Notes: generated by a model from the letters alone, not told the origin. A DNA stretch of 23,816 bases from Rhodosalinus sp041685465 (GCF_041685465.1 NZ_JAWLFS010000010.1:1-23816), one strand, 5' to 3'. Positions 1 through 7,293 are shown, counted from the first letter of the stretch. A program made the numbers and translations.

Positions 1-147
1 CTCGGCGACGCGGCGGCTGCGCAGGTAGACCGGCGGCGCGACGCCTTCGGCCGTGGCGCGCGCCGCCCAGATCGCGTCCTTCTTCGGGCGCGGCCCCCGG
101 TCCGCGCCACCGGACCAGTCCACCATGAGCACCGTGTCGACCCTCAC
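1..147 (-). CDS. Conserved Rhodobacterales protein downstream of mobA (5' part only)
   Basis: Partial gene: its first 49 codons are visible and it continues past the left edge of the window. The start chosen is a GTG at 147 that overlaps the mobA stop as GTGA, the usual sign of translational coupling. An in-frame ATG at 126 is the alternative. The visible protein contains VLMVDWSGGADRGPRPKKDAIW, a stretch I recall from a Rhodobacterales family that databases often label 'molybdopterin-guanine dinucleotide synthesis' because it sits beside mobA. That label rests on position, not on a known activity. The sequence does not look like MobB, which should begin with a P-loop (GxxxxGKT). Function is therefore unknown; co-expression with mobA is likely. 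Confidence 0.7.
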   Translation of the reverse strand, partial: MRVDTVLMVDWSGGADRGPRPKKDAIWAARATAEGVAPPVYLRSRRVAE

Positions 148-737
148 CGCGCCGCCAGCCGCGCCCGCGCCGCGGCGAGATCCTCGGGCGTGTTCACGTT
201 GAAGAAGGCCGCTTCCGACGTGAAGGCGACCGTCACCGCCCCCTGCCCGGCGGCGAACTCGCGCACCTTCGCCTCGCCCCGGTCGAGCGCGTCGCGGAGC
301 GCCGGGGCGAGGCGCACGGGCCAGAGCGCGCAGAGCGGGTGCAGCGCGCCCTCCGGGCCCGCGGCCACTGCCGGACGCGCGCCCTCGCCGGAGGCCGCGC
401 GGAGACGGGGCACCAGATCGGGCGGCAGAAAGGGCGTGTCCGCCGGCGCCGTCACCGCCGCGTCGGCGCCCTGCCCCGCTGCCCAGTCGAGCGCGGCGAG
501 CACACCCGCGAGCGGCCCGGGCCACCCCGGCACCGGGTCGGGCAGCACCGGCAGGCCCAGCCTGGCGAAGCGGGCGGGATCGCCGTTCGCGTTGAGCGCG
601 AGCGCCGCGACATGGCCCGCGAGCTCCCCGGCGACATGCGCGGCGAGCGGCCGGCCCGCGAGGTCGAGGAGCGCCTTGTCGCCCCCGCCCATCCGGCGCG
701 CGCGGCCGCCGGCGAGGATCACGCCCACCGTCCTCAT
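144..737 (-). CDS. mobA: Molybdenum cofactor guanylyltransferase MobA
   Basis: The 197-residue protein matches the usual MobA length. It transfers GMP from GTP to molybdopterin to make the bis-MGD form of the cofactor used by DMSO-reductase-family enzymes; it is cytoplasmic. The N-terminus reads VILAGGRARRMGGGDKALLDL, the nucleotide-binding signature of the family (LAGG, R, MGG, DK). Further along, the DPVPGWPGPLAG and TAPADTPFLPPDLV stretches carry the guanine- and Mg-binding segments (the Asp in PADTPF), and FFNVNTPEDL near residue 180 is the typical C-terminal motif. The ATG at 737 begins directly before the LAGG loop and has no clear Shine-Dalgarno. It is divergent from azlC (75 bp apart) and its stop overlaps the next gene by 4 bases. 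Confidence 0.93.
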   Translation of the reverse strand: MRTVGVILAGGRARRMGGGDKALLDLAGRPLAAHVAGELAGHVAALALNANGDPARFARLGLPVLPDPVPGWPGPLAGVLAALDWAAGQGADAAVTAPADTPFLPPDLVPRLRAASGEGARPAVAAGPEGALHPLCALWPVRLAPALRDALDRGEAKVREFAAGQGAVTVAFTSEAAFFNVNTPEDLAAARARLAAR

Positions 738-812
738 CCGGGCGCCGCGCCGGTTTGCATCCCTGCCGCCGCGGGTCTATGGCCGGGGGCCGGTTCATTC
801 GGGAGCCATCGC

Positions 813-1529
813 ATGGCGACATCTTCCCCGCGCGGCGCCTTCATGCAAGGGGTGCGCGACGCGCTTCCCTTCACGCTCGTGGTCTCGCCCTTCGCGCTGC
901 TCTTCGGCGTGGTGGCGACGGAGGCGGGTCTCAACGTGCTCGAGGCGCTGAGTTTCTCGGTCGTGGTGATCGCGGGCGCCTCGCAGTTCGCGGCGCTGCA
1001 GCTCCTGTCCGAGAACGCGCCGACGCTGATCGTGCTCGCCTCGGCGCTGGCGGTGAACCTGAGGATGGCGATGTATTCCGCCTCGCTCACGCCGCATCTC
1101 GGGAAGGCGCCGCTCTGGCAGCGCGCGCTCGTGGCCTATTTCCTCGTCGATCAGACCTATGCGCTCGCCGCCGTGAAATTCGAGCGCGAGCGGCTGACGC
1201 TCTCCGAACGGCTCGCCTATTTCTGGGGCACGGTCACACCGATCTGTCCGCTCTGGTACGTGATGACGGTCGTCGGCGCGCTCGTGGGCACGGCGATCCC
1301 GGCGGGCGTGCCGCTGGATTTCGCGCTGCCGATCACCTTCATCGCGCTGATCGCGCCGATGCTGCGCACGCTCGCGCATGTCGTCGCGGCGGGGGTCTCG
1401 GTCGCGCTGGCGGTCGGCTTCGCCTTCCTGCCCTACAACCTCGGGCTGATGGTGGCGGCGCTCGGTGCGATGACGGCGGGGGCGCAAACCGAGGTCTGGG
1501 TGGAGCGTCGGCGGGGGCCTGCGGAATGA
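813..1529 (+). CDS. azlC: AzlC family branched-chain amino acid exporter, large subunit
   Basis: The 238-residue inner-membrane protein belongs to the AzlC/YgaZ family. With AzlD it exports branched-chain amino acids or related compounds; the substrate cannot be read from the sequence. The N-terminal part GVRDALPFTLVVSPFALLFGVV and the motif SFSVVVIAGASQFAALQLL are characteristic of the family, as is NLRMAMYSASLTPHL around residue 85. Hydrophobic segments continue to the C-terminus, consistent with about five to seven helices. The ATG at 813 was chosen because GGGAG lies 7 bases upstream and because the open frame further upstream is antisense to mobA. The stop overlaps the azlD start as ATGA, so the two are translationally coupled. 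Confidence 0.92.
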   Translation: MATSSPRGAFMQGVRDALPFTLVVSPFALLFGVVATEAGLNVLEALSFSVVVIAGASQFAALQLLSENAPTLIVLASALAVNLRMAMYSASLTPHLGKAPLWQRALVAYFLVDQTYALAAVKFERERLTLSERLAYFWGTVTPICPLWYVMTVVGALVGTAIPAGVPLDFALPITFIALIAPMLRTLAHVVAAGVSVALAVGFAFLPYNLGLMVAALGAMTAGAQTEVWVERRRGPAE

Positions 1530-1864
1530 CCGGCGACGCGGCGATCCCCCCGGGCGAGCTCTGGATCGTCATGATCGGGCTCGGGCTCGGCAGCTTCGGG
1601 CTGCGCTTCGTCTTTCTGGGCCTCGTGGGGGACCGCGCCCTGCCCGCGTGGCTCTTGCGCCACCTGCGTTATACCACCGTCGCGGTGCTGCCGGGGCTGG
1701 TCGCGCCGATGGTTCTCTGGCCCTCGGCCACCGGCGGCACGCCGGAGCCCGCGCGCCTCGCCGCGGCGGCGGTCACGCTCGGCCTCGGCGTGACGACGAA
1801 GAACGTGCTGCTCTCGATCGGGAGCGGTGCGGCGACGCTCGGCCTCGGGCTCTGGCTCTTTTGA
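1526..1864 (+). CDS. azlD: AzlD family branched-chain amino acid exporter, small subunit
   Basis: The 112-residue protein has four hydrophobic stretches and matches the AzlD/YgaH family in length and pattern: ELWIVMIGLGLGSFGLRFVFL at the N-terminus, LPAWLLRHLRYTTVAVLPGLVAP in the middle (family motif around RALPAWL.R.L.Y....LPAL), and a closing helix after VTTKNVLLSIGSG. AzlD is the obligate partner of AzlC. The ATG at 1526 overlaps the azlC stop by 4 bases. The stop codon at 1862-1864 directly abuts the stop codon of the convergent lipoprotein gene (1865-1867) with no bases between, so there is no room for a separate terminator. Confidence 0.9.
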   Translation: MTGDAAIPPGELWIVMIGLGLGSFGLRFVFLGLVGDRALPAWLLRHLRYTTVAVLPGLVAPMVLWPSATGGTPEPARLAAAAVTLGLGVTTKNVLLSIGSGAATLGLGLWLF

Positions 1865-2491
1865 TCAGGGGCGGCTGCCGGTCTCCGGACCCTGGTAGGA
1901 CATGATCGCCTTGAACTTGTCCGGGTCGTCGTATTCGACGAGCTTCTCGGTCTCGACACCCGGCAGCTTCTCGAAATCCTCCATCAGGCGCTTCGGGAAC
2001 CAGACCGGGCGGATGCTTTCGAAGCCGGGCAGCTCCGAGAGGACGCGCGCCGTCTCGATCGTGCAGCGGGCGGGCTGCACGGGGCCGGCCTCCTGCACCT
2101 TGCGGAGCGCCATCTCCGCCACCTCGGGCGAGACGATCTTCGTCTGTATGATGACGTGGTAGGTCTCGCGCGCGTGGGCGCTGCGGTAGATGCGCTCGAA
2201 TTCCGGGGTCACGCCGAAGAGCACGTCGTTGCGCTCGGGCACGTCCGGGTGCCCGGTATCGCCGGCAGGGTCGAAGATCACCTGCTGCGAGGCGTTGATC
2301 AGCAGGCTCGTGTGCGCACCGGACCCGGTCCGGTTGCTCACCATCGTGTAGAGCCGGATCATCGGCGGCGCGTCGCTCGCGTAGGCGGCGCGCGCCACCA
2401 CCTCGTCCGGCGCCCAGGTGCCCATGTTCGGCGGCCCGCAGCCCGCAGCGGCGGCCGCGAGGGGAAGAAGGAGAAACCGCCGCCGCTGCAT
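1865..2491 (-). CDS. Small lipoprotein, possible permuted papain-fold hydrolase
   Basis: The 208-residue protein starts with three arginines, a hydrophobic core and LAAAAAGC, a lipobox with the lipidated Cys at residue 18, so it should be a periplasmic or outer-membrane lipoprotein. I do not know the family with certainty. The mature part contains GSGAHTSLLINASQQVIFDPAG (His60) and, much later, RCTIETARVL (Cys143). A His in a strand followed by a Cys at a helix start is the order expected for circularly permuted NlpC/P60-like cysteine hydrolases (YiiX, LRAT and Lnb/DUF4105 types). This is inference from motif order only. The ATG at 2491 fits the signal peptide; the frame is open further upstream, where it overlaps the oxidase peptide gene. 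It lies 23 bp downstream of that gene. Confidence 0.75.
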   Translation of the reverse strand: MQRRRFLLLPLAAAAAGCGPPNMGTWAPDEVVARAAYASDAPPMIRLYTMVSNRTGSGAHTSLLINASQQVIFDPAGDTGHPDVPERNDVLFGVTPEFERIYRSAHARETYHVIIQTKIVSPEVAEMALRKVQEAGPVQPARCTIETARVLSELPGFESIRPVWFPKRLMEDFEKLPGVETEKLVEYDDPDKFKAIMSYQGPETGSRP

Positions 2492-2514
2492 CGATGCGCG
2501 CCCCGAACGGCAGG

Positions 2515-2652
2515 TCAGGAGTTGAAGAGCGCGAGGAAGACGAGAATTCCGATCGCAACGCCACCGACCCAGATCGAGGCCTTCACGAAGCCCTCGAAGG
2601 TCTTCTCCTGCTCGGTGATGTCCATCTTGCCGGTCTTGTTCTCTTCGGCCAT
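2515..2652 (-). CDS. aa3-type cytochrome c oxidase subunit IV
   Basis: The 45-residue peptide has a charged N-terminus (MAEENKTGKMDITEQEKTF) and one C-terminal membrane helix (SIWVGGVAIGILVFLALF). This matches the bacterial aa3-type cytochrome c oxidase subunit IV family (COX4_pro_2) in length and layout: the DITEQ..T..GF.K...W motif precedes a single helix that packs against the oxidase in the inner membrane. In Paracoccus and Rhodobacter the peptide is part of the purified enzyme but is not essential for catalysis. GGAGG lies 10 bases before the ATG. The gene is too short for most ORF finders. The other oxidase genes are not in the window, which is usual for this subunit. Confidence 0.88.
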   Translation of the reverse strand: MAEENKTGKMDITEQEKTFEGFVKASIWVGGVAIGILVFLALFNS

Positions 2653-2699
2653 GGGGTCGTGTCCTCCGTCTGCCGCTTGCATGTCCTGCCTCACGGATA

Positions 2700-2731
2700 C
2701 CGCGGCGCCCCGCACCGGGCAAGCGCCGCGG
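2700..2731 (-). terminator. Strong hairpin downstream of the MBL hydrolase gene
   Basis: Perfect 9-bp arms CCGCGGCGC (2700-2708) and GCGCCGCGG (2723-2731), with a second internal 4-bp stem CCCG/CGGG (2709-2712 and 2716-2719) closing a CAC loop. It begins 8 bases after the stop codon of the hydrolase gene and lies before the oxidase subunit IV gene. There is no U-tract, so it is either a Rho-assisted terminator or an mRNA-stabilising 3' structure. Confidence 0.45.
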
Positions 2732-2738
2732 CGCCGGT

Positions 2739-3779
2739 TCAGCCCGTGCGCCGGTATTCCCAGGCGCCCTGCTCGTTCAGGCGGCGCGCGGCGCGGCCCG
2801 CCTGATGCAGGTGGTTGAGATGCGCGATCGCCTCGACAAGGGCAAGGCCGTACTCCGCCCGCCCGATGTCCCGCTTGAAGAGCGCCGGGAAGCACTGGGC
2901 GGCGGTGCGCGGCGTCTCGAGGTGGCGCTCCAGCCGCTCCAGCGCGCCGTGGTGGTTCTCGATCAGCTGGCGCAGGCGGAGCGGCAGCCCGGTGAAGGGC
3001 AGCTTGTGCCCGGCGAGGGCGAGCTGATCGGGCCGTGCATGGGTGGCGAGCCGCCCGCAGGCCTCCAGCCAGTCCGCGAGCGGGTCGGCCTCCGGCTCGG
3101 TCGCGTAGACCCCGATGTTGGAGCTGATCGAGAGGATCGCCTGATCGCCGGTCAGCACGAGCCCGTCGTCGCGGCTCCAGAAGGTGGCGTGCTCCGGCGC
3201 GTGCCCGGCGCCGCAGCGGATGTCCCAGGTGCGGCCGCCCATGCGGATCGTCCCGCCCTCGGCCAGCCGCGTGAAGCCGAGCGGCAGCGGCCAGACGACG
3301 TCGGCGAAGTTGAAGGGACGCTCCGCGGCGCGCTCGGCGAGGATGTCCTCGGCCATCCCGGCGCGGCGCCAGAAGGCGAGCGTCTCCGCCGTCGGGCGGT
3401 CCTGCGCGTCGAGCGTCAGCATCCGCGCGAAGAGCCAGGCGGTGCGCGTGGTCAGAAGCTCGGCACCGTGCTCGGACTGGAACCAGCCGGCGAGGCCGAC
3501 ATGGTCGGGGTGGTGGTGCGTGACGATCACCCGCCGCACGGGCCTGCCCCCGAGCGGGCCGTCGAGGAGCGCCTGCCAGATCGCGCGGCTGCGCCGGCTG
3601 CTGACGCCGGTGTCGACGATGGTCCAGCCGTCCCCGTCGTCGAGCGCATAGACGTTGACGTGGTCGAGCGCCATCGGCAGCGGCATCCGCAGCCAGAGCA
3701 CGCCTTCGGCCACCTCGGTCGCGTCCCCCTCCGCGGGCGGGTGGTCCCACGGGGTGCGGATGCCGTCGCCGCCGTCCAT
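2739..3779 (-). CDS. MBL-fold metallo-hydrolase (LACTB2-like)
   Basis: The 346-residue cytoplasmic protein has the metallo-beta-lactamase fold. Metal ligands are visible in order: THHHPDH (residues 87-93), GAGHAPEH in the middle, LTGDQ (bridging Asp), and LAGHKLPF near residue 260. VDTGVSS near residue 56 is the strand-loop before the first ligand cluster. A C-terminal helical part of about 80 residues (from LRLRQLIENHHGALERL) resembles the winged-helix tail of LACTB2-type enzymes. Substrate is unknown; thioester or nucleic acid hydrolysis are family options. The ATG at 3779 is preceded by AGGTG inside a 12-bp palindrome; GTG two codons earlier is an alternative. It lies 157 bp downstream of an acyl-CoA dehydrogenase gene, which weakly suggests a link to acyl-CoA metabolism. 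Confidence 0.88.
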   Translation of the reverse strand: MDGGDGIRTPWDHPPAEGDATEVAEGVLWLRMPLPMALDHVNVYALDDGDGWTIVDTGVSSRRSRAIWQALLDGPLGGRPVRRVIVTHHHPDHVGLAGWFQSEHGAELLTTRTAWLFARMLTLDAQDRPTAETLAFWRRAGMAEDILAERAAERPFNFADVVWPLPLGFTRLAEGGTIRMGGRTWDIRCGAGHAPEHATFWSRDDGLVLTGDQAILSISSNIGVYATEPEADPLADWLEACGRLATHARPDQLALAGHKLPFTGLPLRLRQLIENHHGALERLERHLETPRTAAQCFPALFKRDIGRAEYGLALVEAIAHLNHLHQAGRAARRLNEQGAWEYRRTG

Positions 3780-3868
3780 CAGGTGCACCTGCCCGTCGTC
3801 TGCGGGGTGGGCTCTGTCCTGTCCGGGCCGCACTGCCGGCGTTGCGGGGAGGCAGAGATCGGAATCAT
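3779..3868 (-). CDS. Possible 29-residue upstream ORF coupled to the MBL gene
   Basis: In the 157-bp gap between the acyl-CoA dehydrogenase and the MBL gene, an ATG at 3868 opens a 29-codon frame whose TGA (3781-3779) shares one base with the MBL start codon (TGATG). AAGG lies 9 bases before its ATG. The peptide (MIPISASPQRRQCGPD and on) resembles nothing I know. A leader peptide that couples translation is possible, but an ORF this short may occur by chance in GC-rich DNA. Confidence 0.2.
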   Translation of the reverse strand: MIPISASPQRRQCGPDRTEPTPQTTGRCT

Positions 3869-3936
3869 GCTGGCTGGCCTTCGATGGTTCCCGTCCGCGC
3901 GTTGCCCTGCGCGCCGAAGCTCGTATCGACCGTCCA

Positions 3937-5655
3937 TCATGCGGCCAGGTCGTCGTCGCTGAGCGCGTAGAGGTCCGCGCCGCCCGCGCGCGCCTCGGCA
4001 AGAAGGCCCGCGTGCTCGGGCAGCAGGCGGCGGACATAGACCTGCGCGAGCGCGGTGCGCGGCCCCGCCCCGCCCTCGGCGCGCGCGGCGCGCAGGTGGT
4101 AGTGCCCGCCGAGCACCCGCGCCATGGCGCGCAGGTAGGGCACGGAGCCCGCGAAGCGGTCAGTGAGCTCGCCCGTGGCGACGAGCGCCTCGGTCGCCTC
4201 GCGCAATTCCTCGGCCGCCTGCCAGACGGGGCCGGCGAGGTCGGGGAGCGCGCCGCGCGCCGCCTCGGCCTCCGCCTCGATCTCGTCGATGAGCGCCTGC
4301 GCCGCCTCACCGCCGTCGGCGAGCTTGCGGCCCACGAGGTCCATCGCCTGGATGCCGTTGGTGCCCTCGTAGATCGCGCTCACCCGCACGTCGCGCCAGT
4401 ACTGCGCGGCGCCGCTCTCCTCGATCACGCCCATGCCGCCGTGGATCTGGATCCCCGTGTCGGCGAGCGCGAGCCCGGTGTCGGTGCCGTAGGCCTTGGC
4501 CACCGGCGTCAGCAGCGCCGCCCGCGCGGCCCAGCCGGCCTCGCCCGTCGCGGTCTCCATGTCGATCGCCACGGCACAGGCGAAGGCCACGGCCCGCGCC
4601 GCGAAGAGCTCGGCCTTCATCGTGGCGAGCATCCGGCGCACGTCGGCGTGCTCGACGATGGCGCCGCTGCCGCCCTCGACCGGCGTCGCGCCCTGCCTGC
4701 GCTCCAGCGCATAGGCGAGCGCGTGCTGATAGGCGCCCTCGGCCACGCCGATCCCCTGCATGCCGACACCGAGGCGCGCGTTGTTCATCATGGTGAACAT
4801 GCAGCGCATCCCCTTGTTGGGCGCGCCGATCAGCCAGCCGGTCGCGCCCTCGTAGGCGAGCGTGCAGGTCGCGCTCGCATGCAGGCCCAGCTTTTCCTCG
4901 ATGCCGACGACGCGGATCGCGTTGCGCTCGCCCGGCGTGCCGTCCTCGCGGGGCACGTATTTCGGCACGAGGAACAGGCTGATCCCCTTCGTTCCCGCCG
5001 GCGCGTCCGGCAACCGGGCGAGGACGAGGTGGCTGACGTTCTCCGCGAAGTCGTTGTCGCCCCCGGTGATGTAGATCTTCTGCCCCGTGAGCCGGTAGGT
5101 GCCGTCCTCCGCGGGCTCGGCCCGCGTCGCGGCCGCGCCCACGTCCGAGCCCGCCTGCGGCTCGGTCAGGTTCATCGTCGCCGTCCAGTCCCCGCTCGCG
5201 AGCTTCGGGATGTAGAGCGCCTTGATCCAGTCGGGCGCATGGTGATCCAGCGCCTCGATCTGGCCCTGCGCCATCAGCGGCGAGAGCTGCGCGGCGAGGC
5301 AGGCGCCCGACATCATCTCGTTGAGCGCCGTCGCCACCGTGATCGGCAGGCCGAGCCCGCCGTGCGCCTCCGGCCCCGAGACGCCCAGGAAGCCGCCCTC
5401 GCCGAGCGCGCGGTAGCCCTCCGCGAAACCGGGCGAGAGGCGCACGACCCCGTTCTCGAAGCGCACGGGATGCGTGTCGCCGGAGCGCTGGAGCGGCGCG
5501 AGCACCTCCTCGCAGACCCGGCCCGCCTCGGTCAGCATGGCCGCCACGACGTCGGGCGCCGCCTCGGCGAAGCGGTCGGTGGCCGCGACCTTCCGGAAGT
5601 CCACGACGTGATCCAGCAGGAAGCGATACTCGGGCACCGGCGCGTGATAGGGCAT
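3937..5655 (-). CDS. Acyl-CoA dehydrogenase with C-terminal extension (FadE/DmdC type)
   Basis: The 572-residue FAD enzyme oxidises an acyl-CoA thioester to the 2-enoyl-CoA and passes electrons to ETF. It is longer than the classic 380-residue enzymes and matches the group with an extra N-terminal segment and a C-terminal helical domain, the group that also includes DmdC (3-methylmercaptopropionyl-CoA dehydrogenase). Visible motifs are TMNLTEPQAGSDVGA and GQKIYITGGDNDF (FAD and substrate binding), MMNNARLGVGMQGIG, and IYEGTNGIQAMDLVGRKL, in which Glu430 should be the catalytic base. The C-terminal 120 residues form the extra helical domain. Substrate cannot be assigned: Rhodobacterales carry several paralogues, so DMSP catabolism is only one option. 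GAGG lies 8 bases before the ATG at 5655. The gene is divergent from the Sua5 gene. Confidence 0.92.
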   Translation of the reverse strand: MPYHAPVPEYRFLLDHVVDFRKVAATDRFAEAAPDVVAAMLTEAGRVCEEVLAPLQRSGDTHPVRFENGVVRLSPGFAEGYRALGEGGFLGVSGPEAHGGLGLPITVATALNEMMSGACLAAQLSPLMAQGQIEALDHHAPDWIKALYIPKLASGDWTATMNLTEPQAGSDVGAAATRAEPAEDGTYRLTGQKIYITGGDNDFAENVSHLVLARLPDAPAGTKGISLFLVPKYVPREDGTPGERNAIRVVGIEEKLGLHASATCTLAYEGATGWLIGAPNKGMRCMFTMMNNARLGVGMQGIGVAEGAYQHALAYALERRQGATPVEGGSGAIVEHADVRRMLATMKAELFAARAVAFACAVAIDMETATGEAGWAARAALLTPVAKAYGTDTGLALADTGIQIHGGMGVIEESGAAQYWRDVRVSAIYEGTNGIQAMDLVGRKLADGGEAAQALIDEIEAEAEAARGALPDLAGPVWQAAEELREATEALVATGELTDRFAGSVPYLRAMARVLGGHYHLRAARAEGGAGPRTALAQVYVRRLLPEHAGLLAEARAGGADLYALSDDDLAA

Positions 5656-5762
5656 GAACGACCTCGCGGGCTTGGCATGTCTCCGGGGCGGGTGTATGCC
5701 CGCTTTCCCGACGGAAGGCTAGGTCAGCCCGCCGCACCCGCAACCGCAACGCTGCGTCACGA

Positions 5763-6719
5763 ATGCCCCGCCGCCCCGCCCGTCCAGAGCGTCTCGCCCC
5801 CGACGCCGCCGGCGTCGCCCGCGCCGCCGCGCTTCTGCGCGAGGGCCGCCTCGTCGCGATCCCGACCGAGACGGTCTACGGCCTTGCCGCCGACGCGCGG
5901 ACCCCCGAGGCGGTCGCCGCGATCTATGCCGCCAAGGAACGGCCCGCCTTCAACCCGCTGATCGCCCATGTCGCCGACGCCGACGCGGCGGCGGCGCTCG
6001 TGCACTGGCCCGAGACCGCCGCGCGGCTGGCGCGGGCCTTCTGGCCCGGGCCGCTGACGCTCGTCCTGGCCCTCCGGCCGGGCCATGGGCTCGCCCCCGG
6101 CGTGACCGCGGGGCTGGAAACGCTCGCCGTGCGCGTGCCGGACCAGCCCGTGACGCGCGCGCTCCTCGCCGCGATGGGCGGCCCGCTCGCCGCGCCCTCG
6201 GCCAATCCCTCCGGCCGGCTGAGCCCCACCCGTCCCGAGCACGTCATCGCGGGCCTCGGCGAGCGGATCGCCGCGGTGCTCGACGCCGGCCCCTGCCCGG
6301 TCGGTGTCGAATCGACGATCCTGGCGCTCGAGCCCACGCCGCGCCTCCTGCGCCCCGGCGGGGTCCCGGCCGAGGCGATCGAGGCGGTCCTCGGCGCGCC
6401 CCTCGCCGGCTGTGCGCCGGACCCGGCCACGCCGCAGGCGCCCGGGCAGCTCGCCTCGCACTACGCGCCGCGCGCCGCGCTCCGGCTGAACGCGGACGCG
6501 CCGCGCCCGGGCGAGCGGATGCTCGGCTTCGGCGAGGTGGCGGGCGAGTTGACGCTGTCGGCGACGGGCGATCTGGCCGAGGCGGCGGCCAACCTCTTTC
6601 ACCACCTGCACGCGCTCGACGATGGCACCCACCCGATCGCCGTGGCGCCGATCCCCCAGACGGGCCTCGGCCGCGCGATCAACGACCGGCTGCGCCGCGC
6701 CGCCGCGCCGCGGGACTGA
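5763..6719 (+). CDS. L-threonylcarbamoyladenylate synthase (Sua5 type)
   Basis: The 318-residue protein makes threonylcarbamoyl-AMP from threonine, bicarbonate and ATP, the first step of t6A formation at position 37 of ANN-decoding tRNAs. The YrdC domain covers about residues 15-200, with VAIPTETVYGLAADA, the KERPAFNPLI motif (K and R bind the adenylate) and APSANPSGRLSPT. GVESTILAL and LLRPGGVPAEAIE complete the domain. The C-terminal 100 residues, after ASHYAPRAALRL, are the Sua5 domain, so this is the long two-domain Sua5 form rather than short TsaC. The ATG at 5763 has no Shine-Dalgarno. The gene converges on algH with only 7 bases between stop codons, within a hairpin. Confidence 0.93.
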   Translation: MPRRPARPERLAPDAAGVARAAALLREGRLVAIPTETVYGLAADARTPEAVAAIYAAKERPAFNPLIAHVADADAAAALVHWPETAARLARAFWPGPLTLVLALRPGHGLAPGVTAGLETLAVRVPDQPVTRALLAAMGGPLAAPSANPSGRLSPTRPEHVIAGLGERIAAVLDAGPCPVGVESTILALEPTPRLLRPGGVPAEAIEAVLGAPLAGCAPDPATPQAPGQLASHYAPRAALRLNADAPRPGERMLGFGEVAGELTLSATGDLAEAAANLFHHLHALDDGTHPIAVAPIPQTGLGRAINDRLRRAAAPRD

Positions 6720-6737
6720 GGCGCGCTCAGGCGCGCC
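6720..6737. terminator. Hairpin shared by two convergent gene ends
   Basis: Perfect 7-bp arms GGCGCGC (6720-6726) and GCGCGCC (6731-6737) around a TCAG loop. It begins right after the Sua5-type stop codon (6717-6719). The loop contains the complement of the AlgH stop codon (6727-6729), so one arm is the last codons of algH. It has no U-tract on either strand. It probably acts as a bidirectional 3'-end structure. Confidence 0.45.
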
Positions 6738-7293
6738 CGCCGCTCCCCGAGAGCATCAGCGTGTCGATGCCCAGCGTCTCGAGCGCGGCCTGCCACTTGC
6801 CGGCGTCGTCGCGCGCGAAGACGAGCTCCGGCGTCGCGTCGGCGGTGAGCCAGGCGTTCTGCGCGAGCTCCGCCTCGAGCTGGCCCGCGCCCCAGCCCGC
6901 GTAGCCGAGCGCCATCAGCGCCTGACCCGGCCCCTCGCCCCGCGCGAAGGCCTCGAGGATATCGAGCGTCGCCGTCATGGCGAAGCGCGCGTCCACCGTG
7001 AGCGTGGAGTCCGACGTGTCGTAATCCGGCCCGTGCAGCACGAAGCCCCGCCCGGTCTCGACAGGGCCGCCGAAGTGCACCTTCATGTGCCGCGCGCCCG
7101 GCCCCGCCTCGATCTCGAGCTGTTCGAAGAGGTCGGAGAGGGTGACGTCGTCGGTGGGCTTGTTGAGGATGAGGCCCATCGCCCCCTCCTCGGAATGGGC
7201 GCAGACGAGCACCACGCTGCGCTCGAAGCGCGGGTCGCCCATCGCCGGCATCGCGATCAGGAGCTTCCCCGTCAGGGGGGTGACCTCGGACAT
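6727..7293 (-). CDS. YqgE/AlgH family protein
   Basis: The 188-residue protein belongs to the YqgE/AlgH (DUF179) family. These are small cytoplasmic proteins of unclear biochemical role, linked genetically to alginate regulation in Pseudomonas. Family features seen are LTGKLLIAMPAMGDPRFERSVVLVCAHSEEGAMGLILNKP at the N-terminus, HFGGPVETGRGFVLHG around residue 75, and ALGYAGWGAGQLEAELAQNAWL near residue 130. The ATG at 7293 was chosen because GGAGAGG sits just before it; an in-frame ATG ten codons upstream (7323) lacks such support. The gene is divergent from the DsbD-domain gene by 123 bp and converges on the Sua5-type gene. Confidence 0.92.
   Translation of the reverse strand: MSEVTPLTGKLLIAMPAMGDPRFERSVVLVCAHSEEGAMGLILNKPTDDVTLSDLFEQLEIEAGPGARHMKVHFGGPVETGRGFVLHGPDYDTSDSTLTVDARFAMTATLDILEAFARGEGPGQALMALGYAGWGAGQLEAELAQNAWLTADATPELVFARDDAGKWQAALETLGIDTLMLSGSGGRA

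Noticed and set aside
339..812. Upstream extension of azlC to 339
   Set aside because: It is antisense to mobA, and the ATG at 813 has a good ribosome binding site and the normal AzlC N-terminus.
3937..5655. Calling the acyl-CoA dehydrogenase dmdC
   Set aside because: It shares the long architecture with DmdC, but Rhodobacterales have several such paralogues and no other DMSP gene is nearby, so a substrate-specific name is not supported.
3655..5961. Plus-strand frame of 768 codons over the acyl-CoA dehydrogenase
   Set aside because: It is a shadow of the minus-strand dehydrogenase, whose FAD motifs and catalytic Glu are unmistakable; the shadow product is Arg/Gly/His-rich and domainless.
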